Positions 1 to 8,534 of a stretch of DNA of 64,000 nt are shown here, piece by piece (the stretch's first letter is position 1; every line of letters begins with the position of its first letter). The DNA lies in contig JBBPUQ010000012.1 in NCBI GenBank assembly GCA_038501195.1, positions 1 to 64,000 on the forward strand, read 5' to 3'. Position numbers and translations under genes: made by a program. The notes under the pieces were generated by a model, which saw only the letters and a program-made list of their open reading frames with translations, did not search any database and was not told where the DNA came from. Source of the DNA: Nemania diffusa. Lineage: Eukaryota > Ascomycota > Sordariomycetes > Xylariales > Xylariaceae.

Positions 1-199
1 AAACCGGCACATTATATATCCTTTGTACCAAATTGAAAAATTTCATGAGACTGAAAAGTCCTTTGTAGAGTTGGAGTTGAACCAAAGACGTCTTTTTTAA
101 GAGGAGGGACGCCGCGAGATGGCGTCCAATTATCCTTCTTAAATTTTCACACACATAATTTAATCTGTTGAACCGGTATCTTCTGAAGGTATATTTTCT

Positions 200-246
200 C
201 TCCCACGGCTCCGCAGCCCAGCTCGCTCTAGCGAGCGAAGGGATAT
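200..246. repeat. GC-rich palindromic cluster, family 1
   Basis: The segment contains CTCGCTCTAGCGAGCGAAGG, an inverted repeat next to GGCTCCGCAGCC. Related copies lie near 26,316-26,355, 37,856-37,893 and 39,018-39,058. It stands out against AT-rich surroundings and lies just beyond the truncated end of the intron endonuclease frame. Confidence 0.7.
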
Positions 247-1130
247 TTAATAATGGACATATTTCACGATATAACCTACTATAGGATATTCCAGAGATAA
301 CTGAATCGATAAGAATTTATCTTTTAAATCAGACAATTTAGTAACTATAAAATATATCCCTTCTCTATCTTTAGCTGTATACCCGAACCCAAAATATTTT
401 ACAAAATATTCAAATAAGTCTTTATCTCTTATATGTTGAGATAGTGAAAATCTTAACTGTACTTGATATCCTGTTTTTACATACGCAGATTTAAGTATAC
501 TGATGATAAAACAACCTTCTGCTGAAATAAACCCTGCGAATCCGTTAGGATCTAGTATTAAATTAAGAGGTAAAGTTAAATCAGGTATTCTTAGCTCATT
601 TTCTGATACAAGATCAGGAAAGCTTGCTTTTAATTCATCAGTAAGACCTTTATTCATTAAAGCTTTTAGAGAGACTAATTTTAGTAAACCTTCCTTTGTT
701 AAGTGTTCTTTGTTGTTTATTAAAAGAATCGCTTTTTCAAAATATAAAAAATCTCAAATTTTTTTAGTTATTAACGGATACTTATTAAAATTATTAGAAT
801 TAATAATTCTTTTTTAGATTCCACACGGAATTGTGTTCCGTCTTTTCCTCTAGAATAGATTTTTCCTATACCTAAAGTAGATTGGATATTTTTTAATATA
901 TTTTCGTCTTTCTTATGTAACCCTATTGAAAATACGTAAAGAACTCTAGCTTTTTTAGTATCTTTTTTACCTATATCTCTAATACTTACTGAAAATGAAC
1001 CTTCCCCTAATTTTTTTTAATTTTTTTTTTAGAATTTTAGATTTATTATTTTTTTTTATGTAAAAAAAAAAAAATTAAAAAAAAAATAAAAGCAAACCCT
1101 GTTATAAATCAGGGATTTAACTTCCTAGAT
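247..1130 (-). pseudogene. LAGLIDADG homing endonuclease, degenerate, in nad6 intron
   Basis: The fragments, read from high to low coordinate, give the usual order of a two-motif LAGLIDADG enzyme: an NPWFITGF start near 1,090-1,110, a first domain ending in the LLKLVSLKALMNKGL-type linker, then a second domain GFAGFISAEGCF followed by SLSQHIRDKDLFEYF. The frame is broken at about 1,016-1,090 by a long A/T homopolymer stretch, in the region of the first catalytic motif, and again near 770. The C-terminus ends early at 247. This enzyme would have spread the nad6 intron and is now probably inactive. The breaks could be partly sequencing errors, but the A/T insertion looks real. Confidence 0.65.
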
Positions 1131-1715
1131 GTATCTAAACTACTCAAAGATTTCGTGTGATAAGATCTTATAGATAAATCCTTTAAGGAATAAGGTTGAA
1201 TCGCATAAGTTTAAACTCTATATCGTTCTAGTTTCTCACCTGAAAAGGAAAACCTTGAAAACATAAAACCAAGAAAAATGTAAGTAATATTTATGATATT
1301 TTTGATATACACAAAAATAATTCCTTCTTTTTTAGACTGTAGAGTACACCTTAAATGCATTAAAATCTTAATGCATCAACTACCGTCTACTCGTTGCTCT
1401 TTTACAGTAAAGCCATTGACTAATACTGACTTAGATCCGCGATTGCCTATTGTTATTTTTTATTTTTACCTGCAGTGAAGTAACCACCTAAGTAATAAAT
1501 TTTAGATCTGATGGCCCCTCCGTCAGGTCTAAGCAGCGTAGCTTACCAGGAGGCCTAAAGTAATAAAAAATAAATCATCTTTAGACTTATTACCATACCT
1601 GAGTGATTAGTTCAGCCACATATAGTCTTTCGACTATAGCTTGGTATCTAAAGCATTAAGGGGTCCCCGGAGTTTGATAGTTAATCCCAAATGTTTAGTC
1701 GCGTATTTTTTTTTT

Positions 1716-1841
1716 AACAATAGGATTTTTACTAATAATTACCAGTATACCACATAAAATCGCTAATAAAGAAATAATATCTAATATATCTGTTATATAA
1801 CCATTTGTATATGTTTCATGTATAATAAATAAATTATTCAT
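1716..1841 (-). CDS. nad6: NADH dehydrogenase subunit 6, exon 1
   Basis: The translation starts MNNLFIIHETYTNGYITD and continues ILDIISLLAILCGILVIISK then NPIV. This is the first transmembrane helix of mitochondrial NAD6, a membrane-arm subunit of complex I. The first helix and the conserved SKNPIV that follows are typical of fungal NAD6. The exon is 42 codons and stops matching exactly at GTT, followed by an intron beginning with a run of A. The rest of the gene must lie below coordinate 1. The start ATG is the only one upstream of the helix; the trnW gene lies about 40 bases upstream. Confidence 0.8.
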
Positions 1842-1883
1842 ATTTGTATTTTATATATCTTACCTTCGTAAAGGATAACACAC

Positions 1884-1953
1884 AAGAGTACTCAGACTCG
1901 AACTGAGAATTTGGAGGTTGAAGCTCCCTATTTTCCCTTTAAATTATACTCTT
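1884..1953 (-). tRNA. trnW: tRNA-Trp (anticodon UCA)
   Basis: The acceptor stem is AAGAGTA with TACTCTT. The anticodon loop CTTCAAC gives anticodon UCA, which reads both UGA and UGG and matches the many in-frame UGA codons of this genome. The T-arm is CTCAG-TTCGAGT-CTGAG. A second, damaged copy lies at 35,948-36,022. Confidence 0.9.
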
Positions 1954-1968
1954 AAAAAAGCATATCAC

Positions 1969-2048
1969 GGAAAAGAGGTGAATCGAACACCTAAATGTAA
2001 AAACACAATATTTAGCAAATATCTTACCCTACCTATAGCAACATTTCC
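1969..2048 (-). tRNA. trnS: tRNA-Ser (anticodon GCU)
   Basis: The anticodon stem-loop GATAT-TTGCTAA-ATATT gives GCU. The variable arm is long, as expected for serine. The acceptor GGAAATG pairs with CTTTTCC with one mismatch, and the T-arm is GAGGTGTTCGATTCACCTC-like. Confidence 0.85.
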
Positions 2049-2077
2049 TTAACTAGAACCTTTATAGTTTTATTTTC

Positions 2078-2149
2078 GAATTAAATCGGATTCGAACCGA
2101 CATCTACTACTGTGACAGAGTAGTCCTTTACCCATTAAGTTATTAATTC
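2078..2149 (-). tRNA. trnD: tRNA-Asp (anticodon GUC)
   Basis: The acceptor GAATTAA pairs with TTAATTC. The anticodon arm CTACT-CTGTCAC-AGTAG gives GUC. The T-arm is GTCGG-TTCGAAT-CCGAT. Confidence 0.9.
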
Positions 2150-2182
2150 CTAAATTTTTTAACAAAGTTATTTAAATAAAAT

Positions 2183-2252
2183 ACAATTGGTCGGATTCGA
2201 ACCGACAATTATCGTTTGGAAGACGAGTGCTTTACCCTTAAACTACAATCGC
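2183..2252 (-). tRNA. trnG: tRNA-Gly (anticodon UCC)
   Basis: The anticodon arm TCGT-CTTCCAA-ACGA gives UCC. The T-arm is GTCGG-TTCGAAT-CCGAC. The acceptor GCGATTG with CAATTGT relies on two G-U pairs. Confidence 0.85.
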
Positions 2253-2259
2253 TGTATTT

Positions 2260-2330
2260 GGGGTATACAAGAGTCGAACCCGTATAATCATGATTAAAAG
2301 TCATATGTATTACCATTATACTAATACCCC
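2260..2330 (-). tRNA. trnK: tRNA-Lys (anticodon UUU)
   Basis: The perfect acceptor is GGGGTAT/ATACCCC. The anticodon arm TATGA-CTTTTAA-TCATG gives UUU. Only seven bases separate it from trnG. Confidence 0.9.
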
Positions 2331-2550
2331 CTTTTTGTATTAATTCTAATCTATAAAAATTAATATAACGCCCCTAAGAAGAATCCTACATTTATCATGA
2401 CCCTATAAAGATTAAAATCTTTACCCTTAAAAAATAGAATTTTTTTTATAAGGCCTAGTCCTGTTTATTTTTTTTTTATTGTTGCTTGGTTTACGCAGGA
2501 AAACAATAAATCTAAAGTTATTAAAAAAAAAAAGCCAAAAAAATTTAGTT
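2331..2550. other. tRNA-like debris and AT-rich spacer
   Basis: The minus strand of 2,365-2,440 contains a hairpin AAAGAT-TTTA-ATCTTT followed by a sequence ending TTAGGGGCG, like the 3' end of the trnN gene downstream. The T-arm is poor and no clear cloverleaf forms. I see no protein gene here. Confidence 0.4.
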
Positions 2551-2652
2551 CCGGCCGCCTGCAAAATTAATTAATATATTAATTAATTTTATCCTTTAAG
2601 GCGGCTGGAACCTGCGGGACCCCGCGGCAGCTTCGCATGCCGCACCCCACTG
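2551..2652. repeat. GC-rich palindromic cluster, family 2
   Basis: The cluster has two parts. GTTCCGGCCGCC and GGCGGCTGGAAC flank an AT palindrome of TTAATTAATATATTAATTAA type. A second hairpin is built on GGGACCCCGCGGCAGC and GCCGCACCCCAC. Related copies lie at 26,486-26,568 and 62,478-62,556, the last one inside an endonuclease reading frame. Confidence 0.75.
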
Positions 2653-2679
2653 GAGAGGTTAAAATAATGAATTTCGCCT

Positions 2680-2765
2680 CCGAGATGAATAGAACATCTA
2701 TACGTTAGCAAATTACTCACAATTATTTACGGCCTAGCCACTTGTATTAAACCGCTATTGATGTA
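2680..2765 (-). tRNA. degenerate tRNA-like sequence, possibly tRNA-His
   Basis: A good T-arm (AGATG-TTCTATT-CATCT), a D-arm-like GTGGCTAGGCC and an anticodon loop TTGTGAG that could give GUG are present. The acceptor ends do not pair. The 3' part resembles trnN next door. It could be a decayed tRNA or a partial duplicate. Confidence 0.35.
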
Positions 2766-2771
2766 TAGCCC

Positions 2772-2843
2772 GCCCCTAAGATGACTTGAACATCTACGAA
2801 CGGTATTAACAGTACCGCGCTCTACCAATTGAGCTATAGGGAC
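2772..2843 (-). tRNA. trnN: tRNA-Asn (anticodon GUU)
   Basis: The acceptor GTCCCTA pairs with TAGGGGC with one G-U. The anticodon arm GGTA-CTGTTAA-TACC gives GUU. A truncated relative lies at 4,672-4,719. Confidence 0.9.
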
Positions 2844-3049
2844 TTATGGGCAAGGTACCCTCCAAATATATTCGAACACTTATCCCTACCCTGATTCCGC
2901 ACTTCATGAAAGAGAGGCTTCTTTGAAAATAAGAAGAAAAAATATAGTTTAATTTTACCAGAACTTTATTTTTTTTTACAAAAAAAAAATTAGCCACACC
3001 GAACCTATGCACTACGTAGCAAAATAGGAAATTGCAACTACTAACTATT

Positions 3050-4190
3050 AAACTTTCTATAATTAAGACTGATAGTTATCCCTTTAAATATAAAGCTTTT
3101 ACCTTTACAAGCTCGATTATTTACAGTAGAGCGAGCTAGGTTTAAATCTTTAGCACAATCAGATATAGAATCGAATGATTTGATAACTGCAAGGGATGCT
3201 ACATCTAATAATTATATTAAAACTGCTTCATTATCTACCCTGAATCTATCCAAGGATATAATAAACAACTTTCCCTACTGTATCTCGTAGTTTGAAGGTA
3301 ATTCTAATAACTCTTCTACTTCTTTTTTATAAGAAGTAACTTGAACTTGAGGTAAATAAGTAGATAGGCGGTAATTATTCATTTGACTACTTATTATTTC
3401 AATTAAATTAATACCTTCAGGTAGGTAATGTAAACCTTAGGTAATCAAAGCTAGTATTAATTTTCAATCACAGTACTCTAAATACTTCTTACTTCTTCAA
3501 GTTAAATTCTCAAGTAAAGGAACTATAACTACATTTAAATAAAAAGTATTATTGGCACTAAGATTACATAAACCATTATATTCACTTATATAAACTCCGT
3601 TTTTTGTGCGAAGCTCCCCTTTGCAATTTTAATATTTAGATTACAATCTAAAAGAGATTGTAAATATTCAGCAATAGCCTAAATCTTTATTCCCTTTTTG
3701 AATTCTAGAAAAGTTAGCATCTTTACTTAAATTTATATAACTAAAAGAACCATCACCTTCTATAAGGAGTGATATTAAATTTATGCTCCTCAGGCATAGT
3801 AAAATCTGTTCTTTTGGAATACCTAATATTAATTTTTCAATTTCTTCCACTAACTCTGCACGACAGTTGTTTCCTCAATTAAAATAAAGCAAATATGCTT
3901 CCCGGAAAGTTAATATATTTAAATGTTTATTGATATTTAAGTTAAACTTAGAAAATATTTCAATCAAAATAGCTATTTCATCATTAGCTATTACATTATA
4001 AGTAACAACATTTTCTTTAATATTAAGTTTTACTTTACCTATCTGTAAATTATCATAAATATATTCTAAAGTTGCTTTATCATCAATATGTAGGCCAATA
4101 CTAAATCTAAATTAAAAAGCATTTCCAGATCTTTGAAGGGTGATCTGAAAGCACCCTTCAGCATCAGTAAAACGAACAAATCATTATATA
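3050..4190 (-). pseudogene. remnant of a LAGLIDADG gene with C-terminal DNA-binding tail
   Basis: From high to low coordinate the minus strand gives FSIGLHIDDKATLEYIYDNL, an FSKFNLNINKHLNILTFREA segment, then the second motif LIEGDGSFSYIN near 3,740-3,780. After several stops and shifts it ends in a tail, SISDCAKDLNLARSTVNN, typical of nuclease-associated helix-turn-helix repeats. The closest relative in the window is the enzyme in rns intron 2 (11,227-12,630), which shares the IDD...LEFI and FNLN patterns. Several stops in all frames show it is dead. It has no flanking gene exons, so it is a free-standing relic among tRNA genes. Confidence 0.6.
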
Positions 4191-4660
4191 AATTCGTAAG
4201 ATAGGGAAAATTATTCTATACTATTCTTTCTTAATTTTAACTAAACCGTTTAACTCTAAATTATTTATACCGGAACCTCCTAATCCTTCGCATACGGATG
4301 AAGAATTTTTTACGGTGACGTAGCAGCCATAACTTTAAAATCAGGATTTCGCTAGGTCCAGTCCTGGTAAACCCAGAACCCTGCCAGAACTTCCTTTCGT
4401 TCCTGACGTTAAAAGGATAATGTTCGCGTATAAATTTTCAAGGGTCATTCTTTTCATAATAAAACGTTAGGGTTTGAACCTAAATAAATTTTATATATAT
4501 TTTACCATAATAAAATTATATAGCTCAGTCTTGTTTAAGCATAATAATTATCCATCAGTTACAGCAATGTTTTGGTTAATATCTACTTTAAATTAATAAA
4601 AGTTTTATATTTAGCTAATTTACAACCTTAAAGTAGAAAGCATTATTGTAATACTAATTT
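4191..4660. other. intergenic, no gene recognised
   Basis: The stretch 4,330-4,440 is relatively GC-rich and on the minus strand contains GGCAGGGTTCTGGG and GTTTACCAGGACTGGACC, which could be a structured intron or rRNA remnant. A T-arm-like TTAGG-TTCAAAC-CCTAA at about 4,453-4,470 lacks a matching acceptor. I cannot assign either. Confidence 0.4.
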
Positions 4661-4671
4661 AACTTTGTTTA

Positions 4672-4719
4672 AGGGAAGGCTATTAACAGTATCAAGCTCT
4701 ACCTTTGAGCTATAGAGAC
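4672..4719 (-). pseudogene. truncated tRNA-Asn copy
   Basis: The 5' acceptor, D-arm and anticodon arm match trnN at 2,772-2,843 (GTCTCTATAGCTCAAAGGTA, then a GUU anticodon), but the T-arm and 3' acceptor are missing. This is a partial duplication. Confidence 0.7.
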
Positions 4720-4727
4720 TTATTATT

Positions 4728-4811
4728 AGGAGACAAGAGATTCGAACTCTTAAAAGTATACTACTACTGAGTTTACAGCTCAGCCCTTCTTACCAATAAA
4801 GGAACTCTCCT
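4728..4811 (-). tRNA. trnY: tRNA-Tyr (anticodon GUA)
   Basis: The acceptor AGGAGA pairs with TCTCCT. The anticodon arm CTGAG-CTGTAAA-CTCAG gives GUA. The long variable arm before the AGAG-TTCGAAT-CTCT T-arm is normal for fungal mitochondrial tyrosine tRNA. Confidence 0.9.
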
Positions 4812-5062
4812 TATATAAAGTTAGATTATTTTACCTTACGAAGAGGGGCTAACACTAGTGCCCCGCTGTATATATACGATAAAAGGCGAATAATTAAACT
4901 ACACTCTGCTTATTACATTTAATAAAGTTAATAAGTTTTATTTTTTAATATAATATATTTAGCTTCGCAGCTGCGAAGCATTATAAAAAAGAACCAAATA
5001 TATTTTTTTTTATTAGTACAGTCTTATATTTCAGATAAATAGTATAATTAAATAATATATAT

Positions 5063-5135
5063 GAAGATTAGAGATTCGAACTCTATTGAATGTAATTAAT
5101 ATGATTCAACCGTCACACCTACGAACGGAACCTTC
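5063..5135 (-). tRNA. tRNA-like gene just downstream of rns, identity unclear
   Basis: The acceptor GAAGGTT pairs with AATCTTC, the D-arm is CCGT...ACGG, and the T-arm is AGAG-TTCGAAT-CTCT. The middle stem TTGAA/TTCAA encloses 14 bases instead of 7, so no anticodon can be read with confidence. It may be a decayed or unusual tRNA. Confidence 0.5.
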
Positions 5136-5162
5136 CTGTTTTTTGGTTAAATTTTATAAATC

Positions 5163-5504
5163 CCGTGCAACTTCCACTACACGAACTGTATTTCGACTTA
5201 ACACTAATTAGAATCGCGCATACGAAGAATCCTATTATATGCTTTAAATCCTATCATTTATGTACTTATAATAAAAAGGCAAACTTATTGCACCAACTCT
5301 TTTCAGCATGTGACGAGTGATTAGTACCAATCCAAAGTAATATTCACCGTGACATGGTGATTCACGATTACTAGCAATTTCTTATTCATGCAGCCGAATT
5401 TCAGGCTACAATCCATTTCCAGTATTTTATCCTATTTTTTGAGATTAGCTTAAATTCGCATTTTTGCTTCTCTTTGTCTCAATTAGTCAATTTTATCTTA
5501 AAGC
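5163..5504 (-). rRNA. rns: rns exon 6 (3' end)
   Basis: The exon contains ATTCGGCTGCATGAATAAG, GCTAGTAATCGTGAATCACC, the short decoding-site region CACTCGTCACATGC and the terminal helix GTCGAAATACAGTTCGTG with GGAAGTTGCACGGGAT. The 5' edge is approximate. Confidence 0.85.
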
Positions 5505-6927
5505 AAATTAAATTATTAAATGTACTGTTACTACTGTCATATAGAGACTAGTTAAACCTAATATCAGGGTAAGCTAAAAAGAATTAACTTAGAAGATTAG
5601 TTAGATCTTCCTCTGTTAATTCCGGCCTTTAACTTAAATATTTCATCTAATCCTTCTTTAGAAAGATGACCCTTATTTTTTATTATTTAACCAGCTCTAC
5701 ATCAATCTTCGAAATCTAAGAATTTAACTCCTAATATATTATGTTTTAGAAAAAACGGTATTATTAGTTATTGAATATCTGAAAATTTAGTTACATTAAA
5801 ATTAACCTTACTACCGTTGTGCTTTTCATTTACTACTAATCTTCCACACCCTAAGTAAGAAACTAAACTTCTAATAAGTTCTATATCTCTTTCATTTTGA
5901 GTAACTTGGAAAGATAGTTGTACACCATATCCTAATTTAGCTTTCTGATTCACGCTTGTCTTAATCATAAAACAACCCTCACCACTTGTAAAACCAGCTA
6001 CTCACTGAGGGTCAGATATTTGACTCTTTACAATTGGCCTAGGTACTGGTACAATATTCGTGAAACTACTTTTCAAATTATCGGGTAATAAACCTCTGTT
6101 CATAGATGCTTTTATTTCTACAATTTTTCCTATAAATTCTTCTTTCGTCATATTTTTTTTTTGAATTTATTAAATCAATAGCCTTTTTAAAAAGAAGGTA
6201 ATCAGAAAGCTTCTGAGTTATTAAAGGATAATTGTCGAAATGAGGTAAAACTTTGTCATTTATTTCTTTTATTGAGCTTATGGTATATTGATAACTATCT
6301 TCTCCATGTTTATTTATACCGCCAGCCCCTCCGAAATAATCTTGAATTTGTTGCATTAATTCTAAATCTTTTTTATGAAGAGAAATATCAAATCTAGCTT
6401 CAACGTATCAAGAGTTATTTCTATTTCTTACTTGTAATAAAAAACACCCCTCAGCATCTGTAAACCCTGTAATAAATCAGGGATTTATTAAAGTAATAGG
6501 TAAATCAGTAGAAGTAGAAAAAACTGAATAAGATTTAAATTTAAAAACAGTAGTTTTATGATAACATTTGCATTGAGTAATTTGCTTTTTAGAAAGGACA
6601 TTGATTCTAGGGTTCCTCTCAGAACCTATCAGAGTACACCTTAACATTGGAATTTTATTTTTTATACAGAGAGTTCCAATGCAACTACCGTCTACTCGTT
6701 GCTCTTTTACAATAACAGATTCTTGTTGATCGATGGGTATAAAATCTGTTATTGACTTAGATCCGCGATATTCCATTTCTTTTTCAAGTATCACTTGCCT
6801 TATTACCATACACAGGTAATTAGTCTGTCCACATATAACCCTTCGATTATAGTTTGGTAGCAAGTGCTTTAGGAGTTCCCCGGAGTTTGGTAGTTTGTCC
6901 CATACGGTTTGTATCCTACACAAACAG
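5505..6927 (-). mobile_element. group I intron 5 of rns
   Basis: The core resembles intron 4: AAACTCCGGGGAACTCC, GAATATCGCGGATCTAAGTC, AGAGCAACGAGTAGACGG and AAGGTGTACTCTGATAGG. The 3' boundary is approximate because exon 6 is not sharply recognisable upstream of CAAAGAGAAGC. Confidence 0.7.
5597..6776 (-). pseudogene. LAGLIDADG endonuclease of rns intron 5, frameshifted
   Basis: It begins in the core ([18 protein letters not shown]). The first motif [13 protein letters not shown] lies at about 6,450-6,480 and the second WVAGFTSGEGCF at about 5,980-6,010. The end is FKLKAGINRGRSN. The frame is shifted at about 6,160 beside a run of eight T, and two later stops (about 5,768 and 5,693) are not UGA. 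It is a close paralogue of the intron 4 enzyme and probably inactive. Confidence 0.65.
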
Positions 6928-6969
6928 ATAGGTATATGTGGCACGTCTATAGCCCACAATATTACACAG
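6928..6969 (-). rRNA. rns: rns exon 5, mini-exon
   Basis: These 42 bases, CTGTGTAATATTGTGGGCTA then TAGACGTGCCACATATACCTAT, match the 16S 1215-1235 strand (GGGCTACACACGTGCTAC in bacteria). A group I intron lies on each side. Confidence 0.8.
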
Positions 6970-8296
6970 CGATCAAATTTATCATGCAAATAAATCCAAC
7001 AATTCAGACAATAATTAATGAATATTTATTGATTCATATCAGATTTTATACTTAATATTTCATTAAATCCTTCTTTAGTTAAATGTTCTTTATTGTTAAT
7101 CATTATAACAACTTTATTAAATTCTATAAAATCTAAACTCTTATTACCTTCAATAGGATATTTCATAAAGAAAGGTATTATTACATTGGTAATATCATTA
7201 GTATTTGTAACTTGAAAACTTACAGAATTTTCACCGTAATATACATACTTATCTTTAGTTAAGTTAAAATATGTACTTAAGTATTTAACAAATTCTTCCT
7301 CTCTTAGATGTAAACCTATAGAGAATCTTAATTGTACTCTTAAACCTAACTTACTAGTTACAGATTTACTAATTTTTATATTAAAACTACTATCTCCACT
7401 TGAAAAACCTGCCATTCATAGGGGATCAGGTATACCTTTAAAATTATACTCTGGTCTACTTATCTCAATATCTTTTCAATTAGAGAACTCTTCCTTTAGT
7501 TTACTAGTTAAACCTAAATTAAGAGAAGATTTTAGCCCTACTAGTTTCAATAAACCTTCTTTAGTTGTATGTTCTTGCTTTTTGATAATATCAAAAGCTT
7601 TTTTAAATATTTCATAATCACTATTTTTACAAGTTACGAGAGGATATTTATCAAAATGATCTATAATTACTTGTAAATTTTAATAGATTCTACTCTATAC
7701 TGTAAAGAATTTATACCGTGTTTATGTATATTTCCTACACCTAAGTAAGATTTAATTGTTTCTAATAAAGCAAGATCTTTAGAATGTAATCCTATAGCAA
7801 AAATAGCTTTAACTCTTCAATTTGTAGCATAATTTTTATTATGTTGAATTAAAATAGAAAAAGTACCTTCCTTCTGCATCTGAAAACCCTGTTAAAAATC
7901 AAGGATATATTATACCATTAACTATAGGTTTCTGGGATTTGTTATTGGCTGAATACGTCCTTATTTGATTTATTTGATTAGAAAGGATTTTGATTTGAAA
8001 ATTTCTCTCGAAACCCGTTAGAGTATACCTTAACATTGGAATTTTATTTTTTATACAGAGAGTTCCAATGCAACTACCGTCTACTCGTTGCTCTTTTACA
8101 AATAAAATATTACCCTTATTTGACTTAGATCCGCGATAACCCATTTCTCTTTTAATCATCATCTGACTTATTACTATACTGAGTAATTAATTCAGCCACT
8201 CATATATTTTCATATACGGTTTAGTACCAGAAGCTTTAGGGTGTCCCCGGAATTTGATAGTTTGTCCCACGTTGGTGATTTCCTACATCACTCAGC
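6970..8296 (-). mobile_element. group I intron 4 of rns
   Basis: Core elements on the minus strand are AAATTCCGGGGACACCCTAA, GGGTTATCGCGGATCTAAGT, AGAGCAACGAGTAGACGG and GGTATACTCTAACG. The 3' end ATGATAAATTTGATCG is almost identical to that of the inner intron in cox1 at 46,213. Part of the core is translated as the N-terminus of the endonuclease ([17 protein letters not shown]). Confidence 0.75.
7026..8162 (-). pseudogene. LAGLIDADG endonuclease of rns intron 4, frameshifted
   Basis: The frame opens inside the ribozyme core (MGYRGSKS...VKEQRVDGS), then IRTYSANNK, then the first motif WFLTGFSDAEG at about 7,870. The frame is lost at about 7,866 and again at about 7,680. It recovers for a second half with LWMAGFSSGDSSF and ends SIKSDMNQ. 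The second motif has SGDSS in place of the more usual G-D/E-G-S. Both breaks are single-base, so either decay or sequence error is possible. Confidence 0.65.
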
Positions 8297-8534
8297 AGGC
8301 CATGATGACTTGTCTTATTCCCTTTTTTTCTGACAATTGTAGCGGGCCAGAAAATGCTCTATATCAATAGATTATAAATAAAGCCAGGGTATTCGTTAAT
8401 TCCACGGACAAATCCGCAGTTTCACAACATTAACTGAAAACAGCCGTGCAACACTTGTATTATTAAACACTCTTTAATATGTCAAATAATATTCAAATTG
8501 TGGTAAGGTTTTTCGTGGATCATCGAATTAAATA
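8297..8534 (-). rRNA. rns: rns exon 4
   Basis: The exon begins TATTTAATTCGATGATCCAC, contains GTGTTGCACGGCTGTTTTCA (the 1050 region) and ends AAGTCATCATGGCCT. Its last bases are the conserved 1200-region motif. Confidence 0.85.

Larger units (their letters stand above)
1..1715 (-). mobile_element. group I intron of nad6 (continues past window edge)
   Basis: The intron starts directly after the nad6 exon. On the minus strand it carries core elements shared by several introns here: AAACTCCGGGGA (about 1,660-1,676), AGAGCAACGAGTAGACGG (about 1,387-1,404) and AAGGTGTACTCTA (about 1,338-1,350). It holds a decayed LAGLIDADG gene and a GC-rich palindrome. No nad6 downstream exon is seen between 1 and 246, so the 3' splice site lies outside the window. 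Confidence 0.75.

Noticed and set aside
503..817. Plus-strand open frame of 104 codons, and similar plus-strand frames at 11,867-12,169, 15,987-16,490 and 49,549-49,743
   Set aside because: They lie opposite real minus-strand endonuclease, reverse transcriptase or intron sequence and have no homology or start context.
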